The translations under genes and the position numbers were made by a program. Below, one piece after another: positions 25,263 through 40,728 of a stretch of DNA of 64,000 nt. Source of the stretch: Paenirhodobacter enshiensis (GTDB taxonomy: Bacteria; Pseudomonadota; Alphaproteobacteria; Rhodobacterales; Rhodobacteraceae); assembly GCF_000740785.1 (NCBI RefSeq), contig NZ_JFZB01000001.1:62001-126000 (forward strand). The letters are read 5' to 3'. Position 1 is the first letter of the stretch, and each line of letters starts with the position of its first letter. Below the pieces are notes generated by a model. That model did not search any database and had not been told where the DNA came from. It saw nothing but the letters and a program-made list of their open reading frames with translations.

Positions 25263-25285
25263 TGTTGCCCGTCCGGAGGCCCCGA

Positions 25286-26761
25286 ATGCCCTTTCGTCTG
25301 TTCCCTGCCCTCGCGCTGTTGCTGATCTCGGCGGCGCCTGCGCTCGCTGCACCGCCCGACTCGATCACCCTCGGCATGGTGCTGGAGCCGCCGAACCTCG
25401 ACCCGACGGCCGGCGCCGCCGCAGCCATCGACGAGGTGGTCTATGCCAACGTATTCGAAGGCCTGACCCGGTTCGGTCCGGAGGGGCAGATCGAACCCGA
25501 CCTCGCCAAAAGCTGGGACGTCTCGGCGGACGGGACCGTCTACACCTTTCATCTGCACTCTGGCGTGACGTTTCAGGATGGCACCGCCTTCGATGCCTCG
25601 GACGTGAAATTCAGCCTCGACCGGGCGCGGGCGGCCGACAGCGCCAATGCCCAGAAGGCGCTGTTTCGCGGCATTAACGCCGTCGATGTCGTCGATCCGC
25701 TGACGGTGAAGGTGACGCTTGACGCCCCGGACGGGGCCTTCCCGTTCAAGATGGCCTGGGGCGATGCGGTGATCGTCGCGCCGGAAAGCGTGGCGAGCGA
25801 GGCCACCCATCCCGTCGGCACCGGCCCCTTCGCCTTCGCCGACTGGGTGAAGGGCGATCACGTGACGCTGAGCGCCTATCCCGGCTACTGGGGCGAGAAG
25901 CCCGCGCTGAAGACCGCGACGTTCAGGTTCATCTCGGACCCGACAGCGGCCTTCGCGGCGGTGATGGCAGGCGATGTCGACGCCTTCCCGAACTTCCCGG
26001 CGCCCGAGACGCTCGACCAGTTCAAGGCCGATCCGCGGTTCAGGGTGATGGTCGGCACCACCGAGGGCGAAACGATCCTCGCGATGAACAACCGCAACCC
26101 GCCGCTGAACGACATCCGCGTGCGCGAGGCGATCGCCCATGCCATCGACCGGCAGGAGGTGATCGACGGCGCGATGTTCGGCTATGGCACGCCGATCGGC
26201 ACGCATTTCGCGCCGCATAACCCGGCCTATCGCGACCTGACGGCGCTGTCGGCCTACGATCCGGCGAAGTCAAAGGCGCTGCTGGCCGAGGCGGGGGTGA
26301 AGGATCTGACGCTGCGTCTGGCACTGCCGCCGCCGGTCTATGCCCGCCGCGGCGGCGAGATCGTCGCGGCGGAACTCGCCGCCGTCGGGATCAGGACCGA
26401 GATCACCAATCTCGAATGGGCGCAATGGCTCGATCAGGTGTTCAAGCGCCACGATTTCGATCTGACCATCGTCAGCCATACCGAGCCCGCCGACATCAAC
26501 ATCTATGCCCGGCCGGAGTATTACTTCGGTTATGACAGCAAGCCGTTTCAGGAGCTGATGGCGAAGCTCGACCGCACCGTCGATCCGGCCGAACGCAGCG
26601 AGATCGAGGGCGAGGCGCAGGAGATGATCGCCAAAGATTACGTCAACGCCTATCTGTTCCAGCTGGCGAAGACCGGGGTGGCGGATGCGCGCCTCGAAGG
26701 GCTGTGGCTGAACGCGCCGACCCCGGCGAATGACGTGACCGCGGTGCACTGGAAGCCCTGA
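25286..26761 (+). CDS. Periplasmic solute-binding protein, family 5 (peptide/opine/nickel type)
   Basis: A 491-residue protein with a Sec signal peptide (MPFRLFPALALLLISAAPALA, cleavage near residue 22 after ALA). It has the SBP_bac_5 pattern: EPPNLDPTAGAAAAIDEVVYANVFEGL, PDLAKSWDVSADGTVYTFHL, GTGPFAFADW and MNNRNPPLNDIRVREAIAHAIDRQE. Such proteins feed peptides or similar substrates to an ABC importer. No permease or ATPase gene is adjacent, so the partner must be elsewhere. The ATG has GGAGG eight bases upstream; the upstream open frame is antisense to panC. Confidence 0.9.
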   Translation: MPFRLFPALALLLISAAPALAAPPDSITLGMVLEPPNLDPTAGAAAAIDEVVYANVFEGLTRFGPEGQIEPDLAKSWDVSADGTVYTFHLHSGVTFQDGTAFDASDVKFSLDRARAADSANAQKALFRGINAVDVVDPLTVKVTLDAPDGAFPFKMAWGDAVIVAPESVASEATHPVGTGPFAFADWVKGDHVTLSAYPGYWGEKPALKTATFRFISDPTAAFAAVMAGDVDAFPNFPAPETLDQFKADPRFRVMVGTTEGETILAMNNRNPPLNDIRVREAIAHAIDRQEVIDGAMFGYGTPIGTHFAPHNPAYRDLTALSAYDPAKSKALLAEAGVKDLTLRLALPPPVYARRGGEIVAAELAAVGIRTEITNLEWAQWLDQVFKRHDFDLTIVSHTEPADINIYARPEYYFGYDSKPFQELMAKLDRTVDPAERSEIEGEAQEMIAKDYVNAYLFQLAKTGVADARLEGLWLNAPTPANDVTAVHWKP

Positions 26762-26787
26762 AAGGGCTCTGCCCTGCAGGGGGCGGT

Positions 26788-26852
26788 GAGGGGGCTCTGC
26801 CCCCTCGGGCCTGCGGCCCTCACCCCCGGGATATTTTCGGAAAGATGAAAGG
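26788..26852 (+). repeat. Structured repeat, locus 6 (forward)
   Basis: First hairpin GGGGGC-TCT-GCCCCC, second GGGCC-TGC-GGCCC, core CCCCCGGGATATTT, tail GGAAAGATGAAAGG. A decayed first hairpin overlaps the end of the upstream gene at 26761-26778. It lies between convergent genes. Confidence 0.85.
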
Positions 26853-26900
26853 CAAGGGACCGGAGCGCCCTTTGCCTTTTTGCCGGTTTCAGCTCCGGGC

Positions 26901-27884
26901 TTACTGCACCGCGCTCCAGGCCGAGGAGGGGTTCGAGGCGGGATCGGCGACGATGGGTTGCGACGCACCGGGCTGTTGCACGATCACCGGCGGGGCGACG
27001 ATGCCCGAGCCGCCGCGCCCGCGATTCTCGGCCGAGGCGACGGCCGCGGCGTGCTGCTGGGCCTCGGCGAGGGTCGGATCGACGATCTGACCGGCCTGCC
27101 AGGCGGCCTCGTCGGCCTGGATCGCCTGAGTGTCGGAAGCCGAGACGACATAGCCGGTGTGAAGCTCGACCATCGGCCCTTCGATGGCAAGGCTTTCAGC
27201 GCGCGAGCGCACATGCACCTTCGTGCCGAGCGGAGCCTCGTCGAACACGTCGAGGATGTCCTGGTTGAACAGCCGGATGCACCCCGCAGAGGTGGCCTTG
27301 CCGATCGAGGACGGATCCATCGTGCCGTGAATGCGGTAATAGGTATCCTTGCCGTTCTTGTAGAGATAGAGCGCGCGCGCCCCGAGCGGGTTGTCGAGAC
27401 CGCCCGCGAGACCGCCCGCGAGCGGGCCGTAAAGATCGGGATCGGTGCGCACCATGTTCGCGGTGGGGGTCCAGTAAGGATATTCCTGCTTGCGCGAGAT
27501 CACGGCATCGCCCGAGAACCCCTTGCCCGCCTTGCCCACGGCGACACCGAAACGCATCGCCCGGCCCGGCTCCATCACGTGATAGAGCACGCGGGCATAG
27601 GGGTCGACGACGATGGTCCCCGGTTCCTCGGGACCGGTGTAATCGACCCAGCGACGCGTGTTGCGTTCGTTGAGGTATTTCGGGCTGACCGCGGGCAGGA
27701 GGTGCTCTCCGTCCTGCCGCGCCTGATATTCGGGCGGCACCACCGGGGCGGGTGCGGTTGCGGCCGGTTTCTGTCCGCAACCCGCGAGCAGGGCACAGAC
27801 GAGAACGGTGGCACTCACCGTCCGAAGCGAAACCGGGGACCGGAACGAAAGCGGCACCCGTTGGGAAAACGGCAGGACAAACAC
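26901..27884 (-). CDS. L,D-transpeptidase lipoprotein (YkuD/ErfK type)
   Basis: Predicted periplasmic enzyme that makes 3-3 peptidoglycan crosslinks or attaches proteins to the wall. The N-terminus carries a lipobox (LVCALLAGCG, Cys near residue 36). The YkuD domain spans about residues 85-230, with the catalytic HGTMDPSSIGKATSAGCIRL. The C-terminal 100 residues are Ala/Gln-rich. The start is GTG at 27884 with GAGG about seven bases upstream; a later GTG nearer the lipobox is possible. It converges on the solute-binding protein gene across a repeat. Confidence 0.9.
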   Translation of the reverse strand: MFVLPFSQRVPLSFRSPVSLRTVSATVLVCALLAGCGQKPAATAPAPVVPPEYQARQDGEHLLPAVSPKYLNERNTRRWVDYTGPEEPGTIVVDPYARVLYHVMEPGRAMRFGVAVGKAGKGFSGDAVISRKQEYPYWTPTANMVRTDPDLYGPLAGGLAGGLDNPLGARALYLYKNGKDTYYRIHGTMDPSSIGKATSAGCIRLFNQDILDVFDEAPLGTKVHVRSRAESLAIEGPMVELHTGYVVSASDTQAIQADEAAWQAGQIVDPTLAEAQQHAAAVASAENRGRGGSGIVAPPVIVQQPGASQPIVADPASNPSSAWSAVQ

Positions 27885-28066
27885 GATGACCCTCGATCAG
27901 CTGATCCGGCCTGATGCCGGAGCGAAAACTTACCCGGACGAACATCCGATCCTGATAAGTGCCGTTCTCGCGCAGCTGCGGTCAAGCCCGGCCGGCACGA
28001 GTCTGCCGTACCGTTGCACGAAAGCCCGCCGGGGCCGGGGCCCGGAACAGACCGAAGCGGAAGCTG

Positions 28067-28081
28067 TAAACGGGTTGTTAA
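28067..28081 (+). promoter_or_regulatory. Near-consensus CtrA site upstream of dprA
   Basis: TAAA-N7-TTAA followed by C: seven of the eight CtrA consensus bases (TTAA-N7-TTAA). It lies 48 bases before the dprA start. CtrA is known to control dprA and other DNA-uptake genes needed by gene transfer agent recipients in Rhodobacter capsulatus. Confidence 0.45.
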
Positions 28082-28129
28082 CCTTCGGCTGCCATGACGG
28101 AAGGGCGAAAAACGAGACGGAGGGGAACG

Positions 28130-29239
28130 ATGCCGGGGATGCTGTCTGCCGTCTTGCCCCGTGGCGGGCAGGAGGAAGAAGCGCTTGACGTGCTGCGGCT
28201 CGTACGCTCGCGACGGGTGGGGGCGACGACGTTTCACCGGCTGCGGGCCGAGCACGGATCGTGTCGCGCGGCGCTGGCGGAGCTGCCCGCGATAGCACGC
28301 GCGGCGGGGATGAGCGATTACACCCCCTGCCCCGAAGGTGTGGCCCGGGCCGAGCTCGCGGCCGGGCACCGGGCCGGGGGGCGGCTGCTGTGTCATGGCG
28401 GGCCCGACTACCCCGAGGCGCTCTCGGAGTTTGCCGATGCGCCGCCGGTGCTGTGGGCACTTGGCGACAGGACGTTGTTGCACCGGCCGGCGATCGCGGT
28501 GGTGGGGGCGCGCTCTGCCTCGTCGCTCGGCCAGCGCATGGCACGGCGGCTGGCAGCCGATCTCGGAGAAGCGGGGCTGGTCGTGGTCTCGGGCCTCGCA
28601 CGCGGGATCGACGCCGCGGCGCATGAGGCGGCACTGACCACCGGAACCATCGCCGTGCAGGCCGGCGGCATCGACGTGATCTATCCGGCCGAGAACGCCG
28701 CCCTCGCCCGCCAGATCGCCGAAACCGGGCTGCGGCTGGCCGAACTGCCCCCCGGTTTCGCGCCGCGCGCCCAGCATTTCCCGCAGCGCAACCGTATCAT
28801 CGCCGGGCTGGCTCAGGCGGTTCTTGTCGTCGAGGCGGCGACGCGGTCGGGCAGCATCGGCACGGCGCGGATCGCGCTCGACTACGGGCGCGAGGTGTTG
28901 GCGGTGCCGGGACATCCGCTCGATCCGCGCGCGGGGGGCTGCAACGCGCTCCTGCGCGACGGCGCGGTTCTGGTGCGCGATGCGGCCGACGTGGCCGAGC
29001 ATCTGGGGCTGGATGCGCGCCCCGATCCCCTGCCCCCGCTGCCCGAGGCGCCGCCCCCGGCGCAAGCCCCGGATCTTGCCGGGCGGATCCTGGCGGCCCT
29101 TGGCACCGCGCCCGTGCAGGAGGAGGATTTGTTGCGCGATCTGGGCACGGATGCCTCAAGTTTCGCCTGCGCTCTGGTGCCTCTGGAAATCGAGGGGCTG
29201 GTCAGCCGGCGCCCCGGCGGATACCTGTGCCGCATATGA
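28130..29239 (+). CDS. dprA: DNA processing protein DprA
   Basis: DprA loads RecA on incoming single-stranded DNA in natural transformation and, in Rhodobacter, gene transfer agent uptake. The Rossmann-like domain is clear: AVVGARSASSLGQRMARRL, VVVSGLARGIDAAAHEAAL, FPQRNRIIAGLAQAVLVVEA and GREVLAVPGHPLDPRAGGCN. A winged helix ends the protein (GRILAALGTAPVQEEDLLRD). The ATG at 28130 follows GGAGGGG; an in-frame ATG 12 codons earlier lacks a good ribosome site. 369 residues. topA follows in the same direction, the usual dprA-topA order. Confidence 0.95.
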   Translation: MPGMLSAVLPRGGQEEEALDVLRLVRSRRVGATTFHRLRAEHGSCRAALAELPAIARAAGMSDYTPCPEGVARAELAAGHRAGGRLLCHGGPDYPEALSEFADAPPVLWALGDRTLLHRPAIAVVGARSASSLGQRMARRLAADLGEAGLVVVSGLARGIDAAAHEAALTTGTIAVQAGGIDVIYPAENAALARQIAETGLRLAELPPGFAPRAQHFPQRNRIIAGLAQAVLVVEAATRSGSIGTARIALDYGREVLAVPGHPLDPRAGGCNALLRDGAVLVRDAADVAEHLGLDARPDPLPPLPEAPPPAQAPDLAGRILAALGTAPVQEEDLLRDLGTDASSFACALVPLEIEGLVSRRPGGYLCRI

Positions 29240-29389
29240 GGGAGCCGATTCGCCCGTCCGACGGCCCGAACTGCCACGGTTTTTTCCGTGCCGGTTTGCA
29301 CCTGCCGGCCGAGCGACATTGACATTCTCCCCCCAACGCCCGCATTTTCCGCCCCCAAGGCGCTGAATGCAGTATCGGATGAGGAAGTC

Positions 29390-32056
29390 ATGGCCGTCGT
29401 CGTTGTCGAATCCCCCGCAAAGGCCAAGACGATCAACAAGTATCTGGGCAGCAATTACACGGTGCTGGCCTCCTTCGGCCATGTCCGCGACCTGCCCGCC
29501 AAGGACGGTTCCGTCGATACCGACCACGATTTCGACATGAAATGGGAGGTCTCTCCCGACTCGAAAAAGCACCTCAAGGCGATCTCCGACGCGCTGGCGA
29601 GCGATGACGAACTGATCCTCGCCACCGACCCCGATCGCGAGGGAGAGGCGATCTCGTGGCATCTGGAACAGGCGCTGGCCTCGAAGATCAAATCGAAGAA
29701 GGTCAGCCGCGTCACCTTCAACGCGATCACCAAATCGGCGATCACCGAGGCGATGAAGCATCCCCGTCAGGTCGACGAGGCACTGGTCGATGCCTATCTG
29801 GCGCGCCGCGCGCTGGATTATCTCGTCGGCTTCAACCTGTCGCCGGTGCTATGGCGCAAGCTGCCGGGCGCGCGCTCCGCCGGGCGGGTGCAGTCGGTCT
29901 GCCTGCGACTGGTGGTCGAGCGCGAGATGGAAATCGAGGCATTCCACGCCCGTGAATACTGGACGGTCAGCGCCGTTCTGGTCAGCCCGCGCGGGCAGGA
30001 ATACACCGCCCGTCTGACGGTTCTGGGCGGGCGCAAGCTCGACAAGTTCGACATCGCCACCGCGACGGACGCCGAGATGGCGGTGCAGGCCGTCACCTCG
30101 CGCGATCTGACGGTGAAATCGGTCGAGGCGAAGCCCGCCACCCGCAACCCCTACCCGCCGTTCATGACCTCGACCCTGCAGCAGGAGGCCAGCCGCAAAT
30201 ACGGCATGGGCGCCAAGGCGACGATGCAGGCGGCGCAGCGCCTCTACGAAGCGGGCTACATCACCTACATGCGGACCGACGGCATCGACATGGCCCCCGA
30301 GGCCATCGCCGCCGCCCGCTCGGAAATCGCCAGCCGGTTCGGCGACCGTTACGTTCCCGCAAGCCCGCGGATCTACAAGAACAAGGCGAAGAACGCGCAG
30401 GAAGCGCACGAATGTATCCGCCCGACCGATATGAGCCTGTCGCCCGACCGGCTGAAGGTGTCGGACGATCAGGCACGGCTTTACGAGCTGATCTGGAAGC
30501 GCACCATCGCCAGCCAGATGGCCGGCGCGGTGATGGAACGCACCACGGTCGACATCGCCTCGAAGGACATGCAGGTGGAGCTGCGCGCCACCGGCCAGGT
30601 CATCACCTTCGACGGTTTCCTCAAGGTCTACGATCAGGGCCGCGACGACGACGATGACGACGATGGCGCGCGCCTGCCGCAGCTGATGCAGGGCGAGCCC
30701 GCGCAGAAGAAGACCATCGAGCCCGAACAGCATTTCACCCAGCCGCCGCCGCGCTACACCGAGGCGACGCTGGTCAAGCGCATGGAAGAGCTCGGCATCG
30801 GCCGGCCCTCGACCTATGCCTCGATCCTGACCACGATCGTCGACCGCGGCTATGTGAGGAAAGACAAGAACCGGCTGATCCCGGAAGACACCGGCCGTCT
30901 GGTCACCGCCTTCCTCAGCAACTACTTCCGCCGCTACGTCGAATACGATTTCACCGCCGATCTCGAGGAGCAGCTCGACGACATCTCGGCCGGCAGCCGC
31001 GATTACAAGGATGTGCTCGCCCGGTTCTGGCGCGCGTTCTCGGAAGCCCTCGGCGAAACGTCGGAGCTGCGGATCTCCGACGTGCTCGACAAGATCGACG
31101 AAGTTCTGGCGCCGCATCTCTATCCGCCGCGCGCCGACGGATCGGACCCGCGGATCTGCCCGGTGTGCCATCAGGGCCGGCTGCATCTGAAGACCGCGCG
31201 CTCGGGCGGCGCTTTCATCGGCTGCGGCAATTATCCCGAATGCCGTTACACCCGGCCGATCTCCTCGCCCGAGGGGGAAGAGGCCTCGGCGCTCGACGGC
31301 AAGGTGCTCGGTCAGGACGAGGGGCTCGACGTGACGCTGCGTGTCGGCCGCTTCGGTCCCTATGTCCAGAAGGGCGAACCGACCGAGGACATGCCGAAAC
31401 CGCCGCGCGCCTCGATCCCGAAGGCCTGGCCGCCCGAAACGGTCGACCTTGAAAAGGCGCTGGCGCTTTTGAACCTGCCGCGCCAGATCGGCATGCACCC
31501 CGAGGACGGCACCCCGGTCGAGACGAGCATCGGCCGCTTCGGCCCTTACGTGAAGCACAACAGCACCTATGCGAACCTCGCCTCGGTCGACGAGGTGTTC
31601 GAGATCGGCATGAACCGCGCGGTCGAGGTGCTGGCGCAGAAGCTCGCCCGCGGCCCCGGTCGCGGTGCGGCGGCGAAACCGCTGAAAGAGCTGGGCGAGC
31701 ATCCGGACGGCGGCCCGGTGCAGGTGATGCCCGGCCGCTACGGGCCTTACGTCAAATGGGGCAAGATCAACGCCACCTTGCCGAAGGAAATGGACCCGGA
31801 GGCAGTGACGCTCGAGGAAGCGCTGCCGCTGATCGCCGCCAAGGCCGGCAAGAAGAGCACCCGCAAGCCGGCTGCGAAGAAGGCGGCGGCCCCCAAGACC
31901 GCGACGAAGAAGCCTCCGGCAAAGAAAGCTGCCACGAAGAAACCCGCCGCGAAAAAAGCGACCGCACCGAAAACCACGGCAAAGAAAGCCGCGAGCAAGC
32001 CCGCGAAGGGCACTCCCGACAATGGCCCCGACAATGGCGATGTGATCGAGGGCTGA
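29390..32056 (+). CDS. topA: DNA topoisomerase I with a lysine-rich tail
   Basis: Relaxes negative supercoils by single-strand cleavage. TOPRIM domain: [17 protein letters not shown] and [20 protein letters not shown]. The active-site Tyr is in [14 protein letters not shown]. One C4 zinc finger remains ([12 protein letters not shown] ... [12 protein letters not shown]), followed by three C-terminal repeats marked [17 protein letters not shown] and [10 protein letters not shown]. The last 70 residues (from about 31840) are Lys/Ala/Pro-rich, with KKPAAKK-like repeats resembling a histone H1 tail. 888 residues from the ATG at 29390; the frame is open for 34 more codons upstream. Confidence 0.96.
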   Translation: MAVVVVESPAKAKTINKYLGSNYTVLASFGHVRDLPAKDGSVDTDHDFDMKWEVSPDSKKHLKAISDALASDDELILATDPDREGEAISWHLEQALASKIKSKKVSRVTFNAITKSAITEAMKHPRQVDEALVDAYLARRALDYLVGFNLSPVLWRKLPGARSAGRVQSVCLRLVVEREMEIEAFHAREYWTVSAVLVSPRGQEYTARLTVLGGRKLDKFDIATATDAEMAVQAVTSRDLTVKSVEAKPATRNPYPPFMTSTLQQEASRKYGMGAKATMQAAQRLYEAGYITYMRTDGIDMAPEAIAAARSEIASRFGDRYVPASPRIYKNKAKNAQEAHECIRPTDMSLSPDRLKVSDDQARLYELIWKRTIASQMAGAVMERTTVDIASKDMQVELRATGQVITFDGFLKVYDQGRDDDDDDDGARLPQLMQGEPAQKKTIEPEQHFTQPPPRYTEATLVKRMEELGIGRPSTYASILTTIVDRGYVRKDKNRLIPEDTGRLVTAFLSNYFRRYVEYDFTADLEEQLDDISAGSRDYKDVLARFWRAFSEALGETSELRISDVLDKIDEVLAPHLYPPRADGSDPRICPVCHQGRLHLKTARSGGAFIGCGNYPECRYTRPISSPEGEEASALDGKVLGQDEGLDVTLRVGRFGPYVQKGEPTEDMPKPPRASIPKAWPPETVDLEKALALLNLPRQIGMHPEDGTPVETSIGRFGPYVKHNSTYANLASVDEVFEIGMNRAVEVLAQKLARGPGRGAAAKPLKELGEHPDGGPVQVMPGRYGPYVKWGKINATLPKEMDPEAVTLEEALPLIAAKAGKKSTRKPAAKKAAAPKTATKKPPAKKAATKKPAAKKATAPKTTAKKAASKPAKGTPDNGPDNGDVIEG

Positions 32057-32096
32057 GGCAGAAAGCTCTGCCCCCGGCCCGGAAGAATTCCTCTGG

Positions 32097-32160
32097 CTTT
32101 CGATTCGCCCCAAATATCCCGGGGGTGAACCGGCGAAGCCGGGAGGGGGCAGAGCCCCCT
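32097..32160 (-). repeat. Structured repeat, locus 7a (reverse)
   Basis: Tail CTTTCGATTCGCC, core AAATATCCCGGGGG, second hairpin CCGGC-GAA-GCCGG, first hairpin GGGGGC-AGA-GCCCCC. A decayed first hairpin precedes it (32062-32078). It lies behind topA. Confidence 0.85.
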
Positions 32161-32196
32161 TTGCACGCGGTGTCAGAAGAACCGTCCCGAAGAGCA

Positions 32197-32264
32197 AAGA
32201 GGGGGCTCTGCCCCCTCGGGCCTTCGGCCCTCACCCCCGGGATATTTTTGGAAAGATGAAAGGG
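32197..32264 (+). repeat. Structured repeat, locus 7b (forward), back-to-back with 7a
   Basis: First hairpin GGGGGC-TCT-GCCCCC, second GGGCC-TTC-GGCCC, core CCCCCGGGATATTT, tail GGAAAGATGAAAGG. Unlike loci 3 and 4, the GC hairpins of the two copies face each other and the tails point outward. It lies between the convergent topA and dnaE genes. Confidence 0.85.
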
Positions 32265-32324
32265 AAAGGCCTCGCACCTTTTCCGGCCCGCGCGGCGCTA
32301 CCGGGGCGGGAACCGCGCCCCGCG

Positions 32325-35843
<3,519 letters not shown>

Positions 35844-36047
35844 GGCGCGAGGCTACCCGCCCCCGCGCCGGAACGAAAGCCCCTGCCCAGAGCCGGTTTT
35901 TTGAGCAGATGTCCAAAAATCAGCCATCCCGCCCTGCGCCCCCTTGCCAAGACCGCGGCGCTTCGCTTTGCTCATCGGAACGGGCCCCCTCCTACGCCGC
36001 ATCGGGCGGGGCTCTCGGGGGAACCGGTATCGCGGCGGACAAGACCC

Positions 36048-37471
<1,424 letters not shown>

Positions 37472-37475
<4 letters not shown>

Positions 37476-39787
37476 GCAGCGATCTGACACCCCCCGGCCT
37501 GCCCCTGCCGCATGACTCCGCACTGCTGCATGTCACCGGCAAGGCGCGCTACACCGACGACATCCCGACGCCCGTGGGCACGCTGCATCTGGCTTTCGGC
37601 CTTTCGCCCGAGGCCCATGCGCGGATCGACGCGCTCGACCTCGGTCCGGTGCGCGCGTCGCCCGGCGTGGTGAAGGTGCTCTGCGCCGCCGATCTGCCCT
37701 TCGCGAACGATGCCTCGCCCGCGCCGATCCCGGAACCGCTGCTTGCGACGGATGAGGTGCATTACGTCGGCCAGCCGGTGTTTCTGGTGATCGCCTCCTC
37801 GCACCGCGCCGCCCGCATCGCCGCGCGCCGCGCGAAGATGCGCCTCACCCCCCTCCCCGCGTTTCTGACCATCGACGAGGCCGACGCGGCCGGTTCGATG
37901 TTCGAAGGCGGCCCGGTCGTCTGGTCCGAGGGCGACGCGGCGGCAGCGCTCGCATCCGCCACGCATATCGCCGAAGGCTGGTGCGAGATCGGCGGGCAGG
38001 AACATTTCTACCTCGAAGGTCAGGCCGCCGTCGCCCATCCGCTCGATCAGGGCGTGATGGTGCAATGCTCCACCCAACACCCGAGCGAGATCCAGCACAA
38101 GGTGGCCGAGGCGACGGGCCTCGCGCTTCATGACGTGCGGGTCGAGATGCGGCGCATGGGCGGCGGTTTCGGCGGCAAGGAATCGCAGGGCAACCATCTG
38201 GCCATCGCCTGCGCGGTCGCGGCGCAACTGACCGGGCGCAGCTGCAAGATGCGCTATGACCGCGACGACGACATGACCATCACCGGCAAGCGCCACGATT
38301 TCCGCATCCGCTACCGCATCGGCGCGGATGCCGGGGGGCGGATCCTCGGGGCCGAGTTCGTGCATCTGGCGCGCTGCGGCTGGTCGCCCGACCTCAGCCT
38401 GCCGGTGTGCGACCGCGCGATGCTGCATTCCGACAACGCTTACCGCATCCCCGCGATCCGCATCGAAAGCCGGCGGCTGCGCACCAATACCCAGTCGAAC
38501 ACCGCCTATCGCGGCTTCGGCGGGCCGCAGGGGATGCTGGGCGTCGAATATGCAGTGGAACACCTCGCCCATGTCATGGGCCTGCCCGCCGAAGAGCTGC
38601 GCCGGCGCAATTTCTACCCGTCGCAGGCGCCCTTCGCCGCCACCCATTACGGGCAGGAGGTGGGCGATTTCGTCCTCGACCGGCTGATGCCGGCACTGGA
38701 GGAAAGCAGCGATTTCGCCGCCCGCAAGGCCGCCATCGCCGAGTGGAACGCGCACAGCCGCACCCTCAAGCGCGGCATCGCGATCAGCCCGGTGAAATTC
38801 GGCATCTCCTTCACGCTGACCCATCTCAATCAGGCGGGCGCGCTCGTGCATGTCTACACAGACGGCTCGGTGCAGCTCAATCACGGCGGAACCGAGATGG
38901 GACAGGGCCTGCACCGCAAATGCTGTCAGGTGGCGGCGCGGGTGTTCGGCATCGACCCGGACGCGGTGCGCATCACCGCGACCGATACCTCGAAAGTGCC
39001 GAATACCTCGGCCACGGCGGCGTCCTCGGGCGCGGATATGAACGGCATGGCGGTGAAGGCCGCCTGCGAGACGGTGCGCGACCGCATCGCCGATTTCCTC
39101 GCCGCGAAAGACGGCTGCACCGTGGCCGAGGTCTTGTTCGAAGATGGCACCGTGCGCACCCCCGCCGCCACCCGCAGCTTCGCCGAGGTTGCGACCGCCG
39201 CCCATGGCGCGCGGGTCTCGCTGTCGGCGACGGGCCATTACGCCACGCCGAAGATCAGCTGGGACCGGGTCGCCGGACGCGGCCGGCCGTTTTATTACTT
39301 CGCCTATGGCGCCGCGGTGACCGAGGTGGCGATCGACACCCTGACCGGCGAGAACCGCATCCTGCGCACCGACATCCTGCACGACGCCGGCAATTCGCTG
39401 AACCCCGCCATCGACATCGGCCAGATCGAGGGCGGTTATATCCAGGGCGCGGGCTGGCTGACCACCGAGGAACTGGTCTGGGACGCGAAGGGGCGGCTGA
39501 GCACGCACGCCCCCTCGACCTACAAGATCCCGGCCTGCTCGGACCGGCCGCGGGTGTTCAACGTCGCACTCTGGGACGAGCCGAACCGCGAAGAGACGAT
39601 CTTCCGCTCGAAGGCGGTGGGGGAGCCGCCGTTCATGCTCGGCATTTCGGCGTTTCTGGCACTTGGCGATGCCTGCGCCGCCTGCGGGCCGCACTGGCCC
39701 GCGCTGCGCGCGCCCGCGACGGCCGAGGCGGTCCTCGCCGCCGTCGCCCGTGCCCGTGGCACCGAGCCGGAAGGGGTGGGCGCATGA
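37472..39787 (+). CDS. xdhB: Xanthine dehydrogenase molybdenum subunit XdhB
   Basis: Catalytic subunit carrying the molybdenum cofactor that hydroxylates hypoxanthine and xanthine to urate. 771 residues. Motifs: [14 protein letters not shown] at the start, [56 protein letters not shown], and the base-catalytic Glu in [11 protein letters not shown] near the C-terminus. Start ATG 37472 overlaps the xdhA stop and its end overlaps xdhC, both as ATGA. Confidence 0.96.
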
Positions 39788-40728
39788 GCTTCGATCCCGA
39801 CCGCCTCAATCGCGCCCTCGCCCGCGGCCCCTTCGTGCGGGTCGTGGTGGCCGAGGTGAAGGGATCGACGCCGCGCGAACCGGGGGCCGAGATGCTGGTC
39901 TGGCCCGACGGGCGAAGCGAGGGCACCATCGGCGGCGGCCGCCTCGAATTCGATGCCATCGCGCGCGCCCGCGCGGTGATCCGGCCGGAACTCGGGCGCA
40001 TGGCGCTCGGCCCCGACCTCGGGCAATGCTGCGGCGGCGCGGTGGTTCTGGCCTATGAGCCCGTCACCGCCCCGGTCGCCCCGGAAGGCCGCTGGCACGC
40101 CCGACCGTTCGGTGCGGCCCATACCGAGATGCCGCTTGCCGTGCGTCGCGCGCTCGGGCGCGCCCGCGACCGCGGCGAGGCGCCGAAGCTGCTGATCGAG
40201 GGCTGGCTGATCGAGGCCGTCGCCCCCCCGCCGCTGCCCCTGTGGATCTGGGGCGCGGGCCATGTCGGGCGGGCGCTGGTCTCGGTCCTAGCCCCGCTGC
40301 CCGGTCTGCGGCTGAGCTGGGCCGATACCGGAGAGGACCGCTTCCCCGAGACCGTCGCCGAAAATGTCGAAACGCTGATCGCCGAAAACCCCGCCGATCT
40401 GGTGACGCTCGCGCCCCCGGACGCGCGCCATCTGATCGTCACCTTCTCCCATGCGCTCGATTTCGAGCTGTGTCACCGGCTTCTGAATCATGGATTCGCC
40501 GCCTGCGGATTGATCGGATCGGCCACGAAATGGGCACGATTCCGATCGCGCCTCGGGGCTTTGGGTCATTCCGACGCCCTGATTTCACGCATTGCCTGTC
40601 CGATAGGCGATCCGACGCTTGGAAAAGCACCGCAGGCCATTGCGATTTCCGTCGCTGCCGGTCTACTGAGAGAGCTGTGCGAGACCAGCGCCGGGACGGC
40701 CACGACAGGGGAAGGACGCACTGCGTGA
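39784..40728 (+). CDS. xdhC: XdhC, molybdenum cofactor insertion chaperone
   Basis: XdhC binds molybdenum cofactor, supports its sulfuration and inserts it into XdhB; this was worked out in Rhodobacter capsulatus. The 314-residue protein has VEVKGSTPREPGAEMLV-type opening (residues 20-40), EGTIGGGRLEF, DLGQCCGG with paired cysteines, and a Rossmann domain with WIWGAGHVGRALVSVL and HALDFELCHRLL. The stop overlaps the GTG start of the ABC ATPase gene (GTGA), coupling the enzyme genes to the transporter. Confidence 0.93.
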   Translation: MSFDPDRLNRALARGPFVRVVVAEVKGSTPREPGAEMLVWPDGRSEGTIGGGRLEFDAIARARAVIRPELGRMALGPDLGQCCGGAVVLAYEPVTAPVAPEGRWHARPFGAAHTEMPLAVRRALGRARDRGEAPKLLIEGWLIEAVAPPPLPLWIWGAGHVGRALVSVLAPLPGLRLSWADTGEDRFPETVAENVETLIAENPADLVTLAPPDARHLIVTFSHALDFELCHRLLNHGFAACGLIGSATKWARFRSRLGALGHSDALISRIACPIGDPTLGKAPQAIAISVAAGLLRELCETSAGTATTGEGRTA

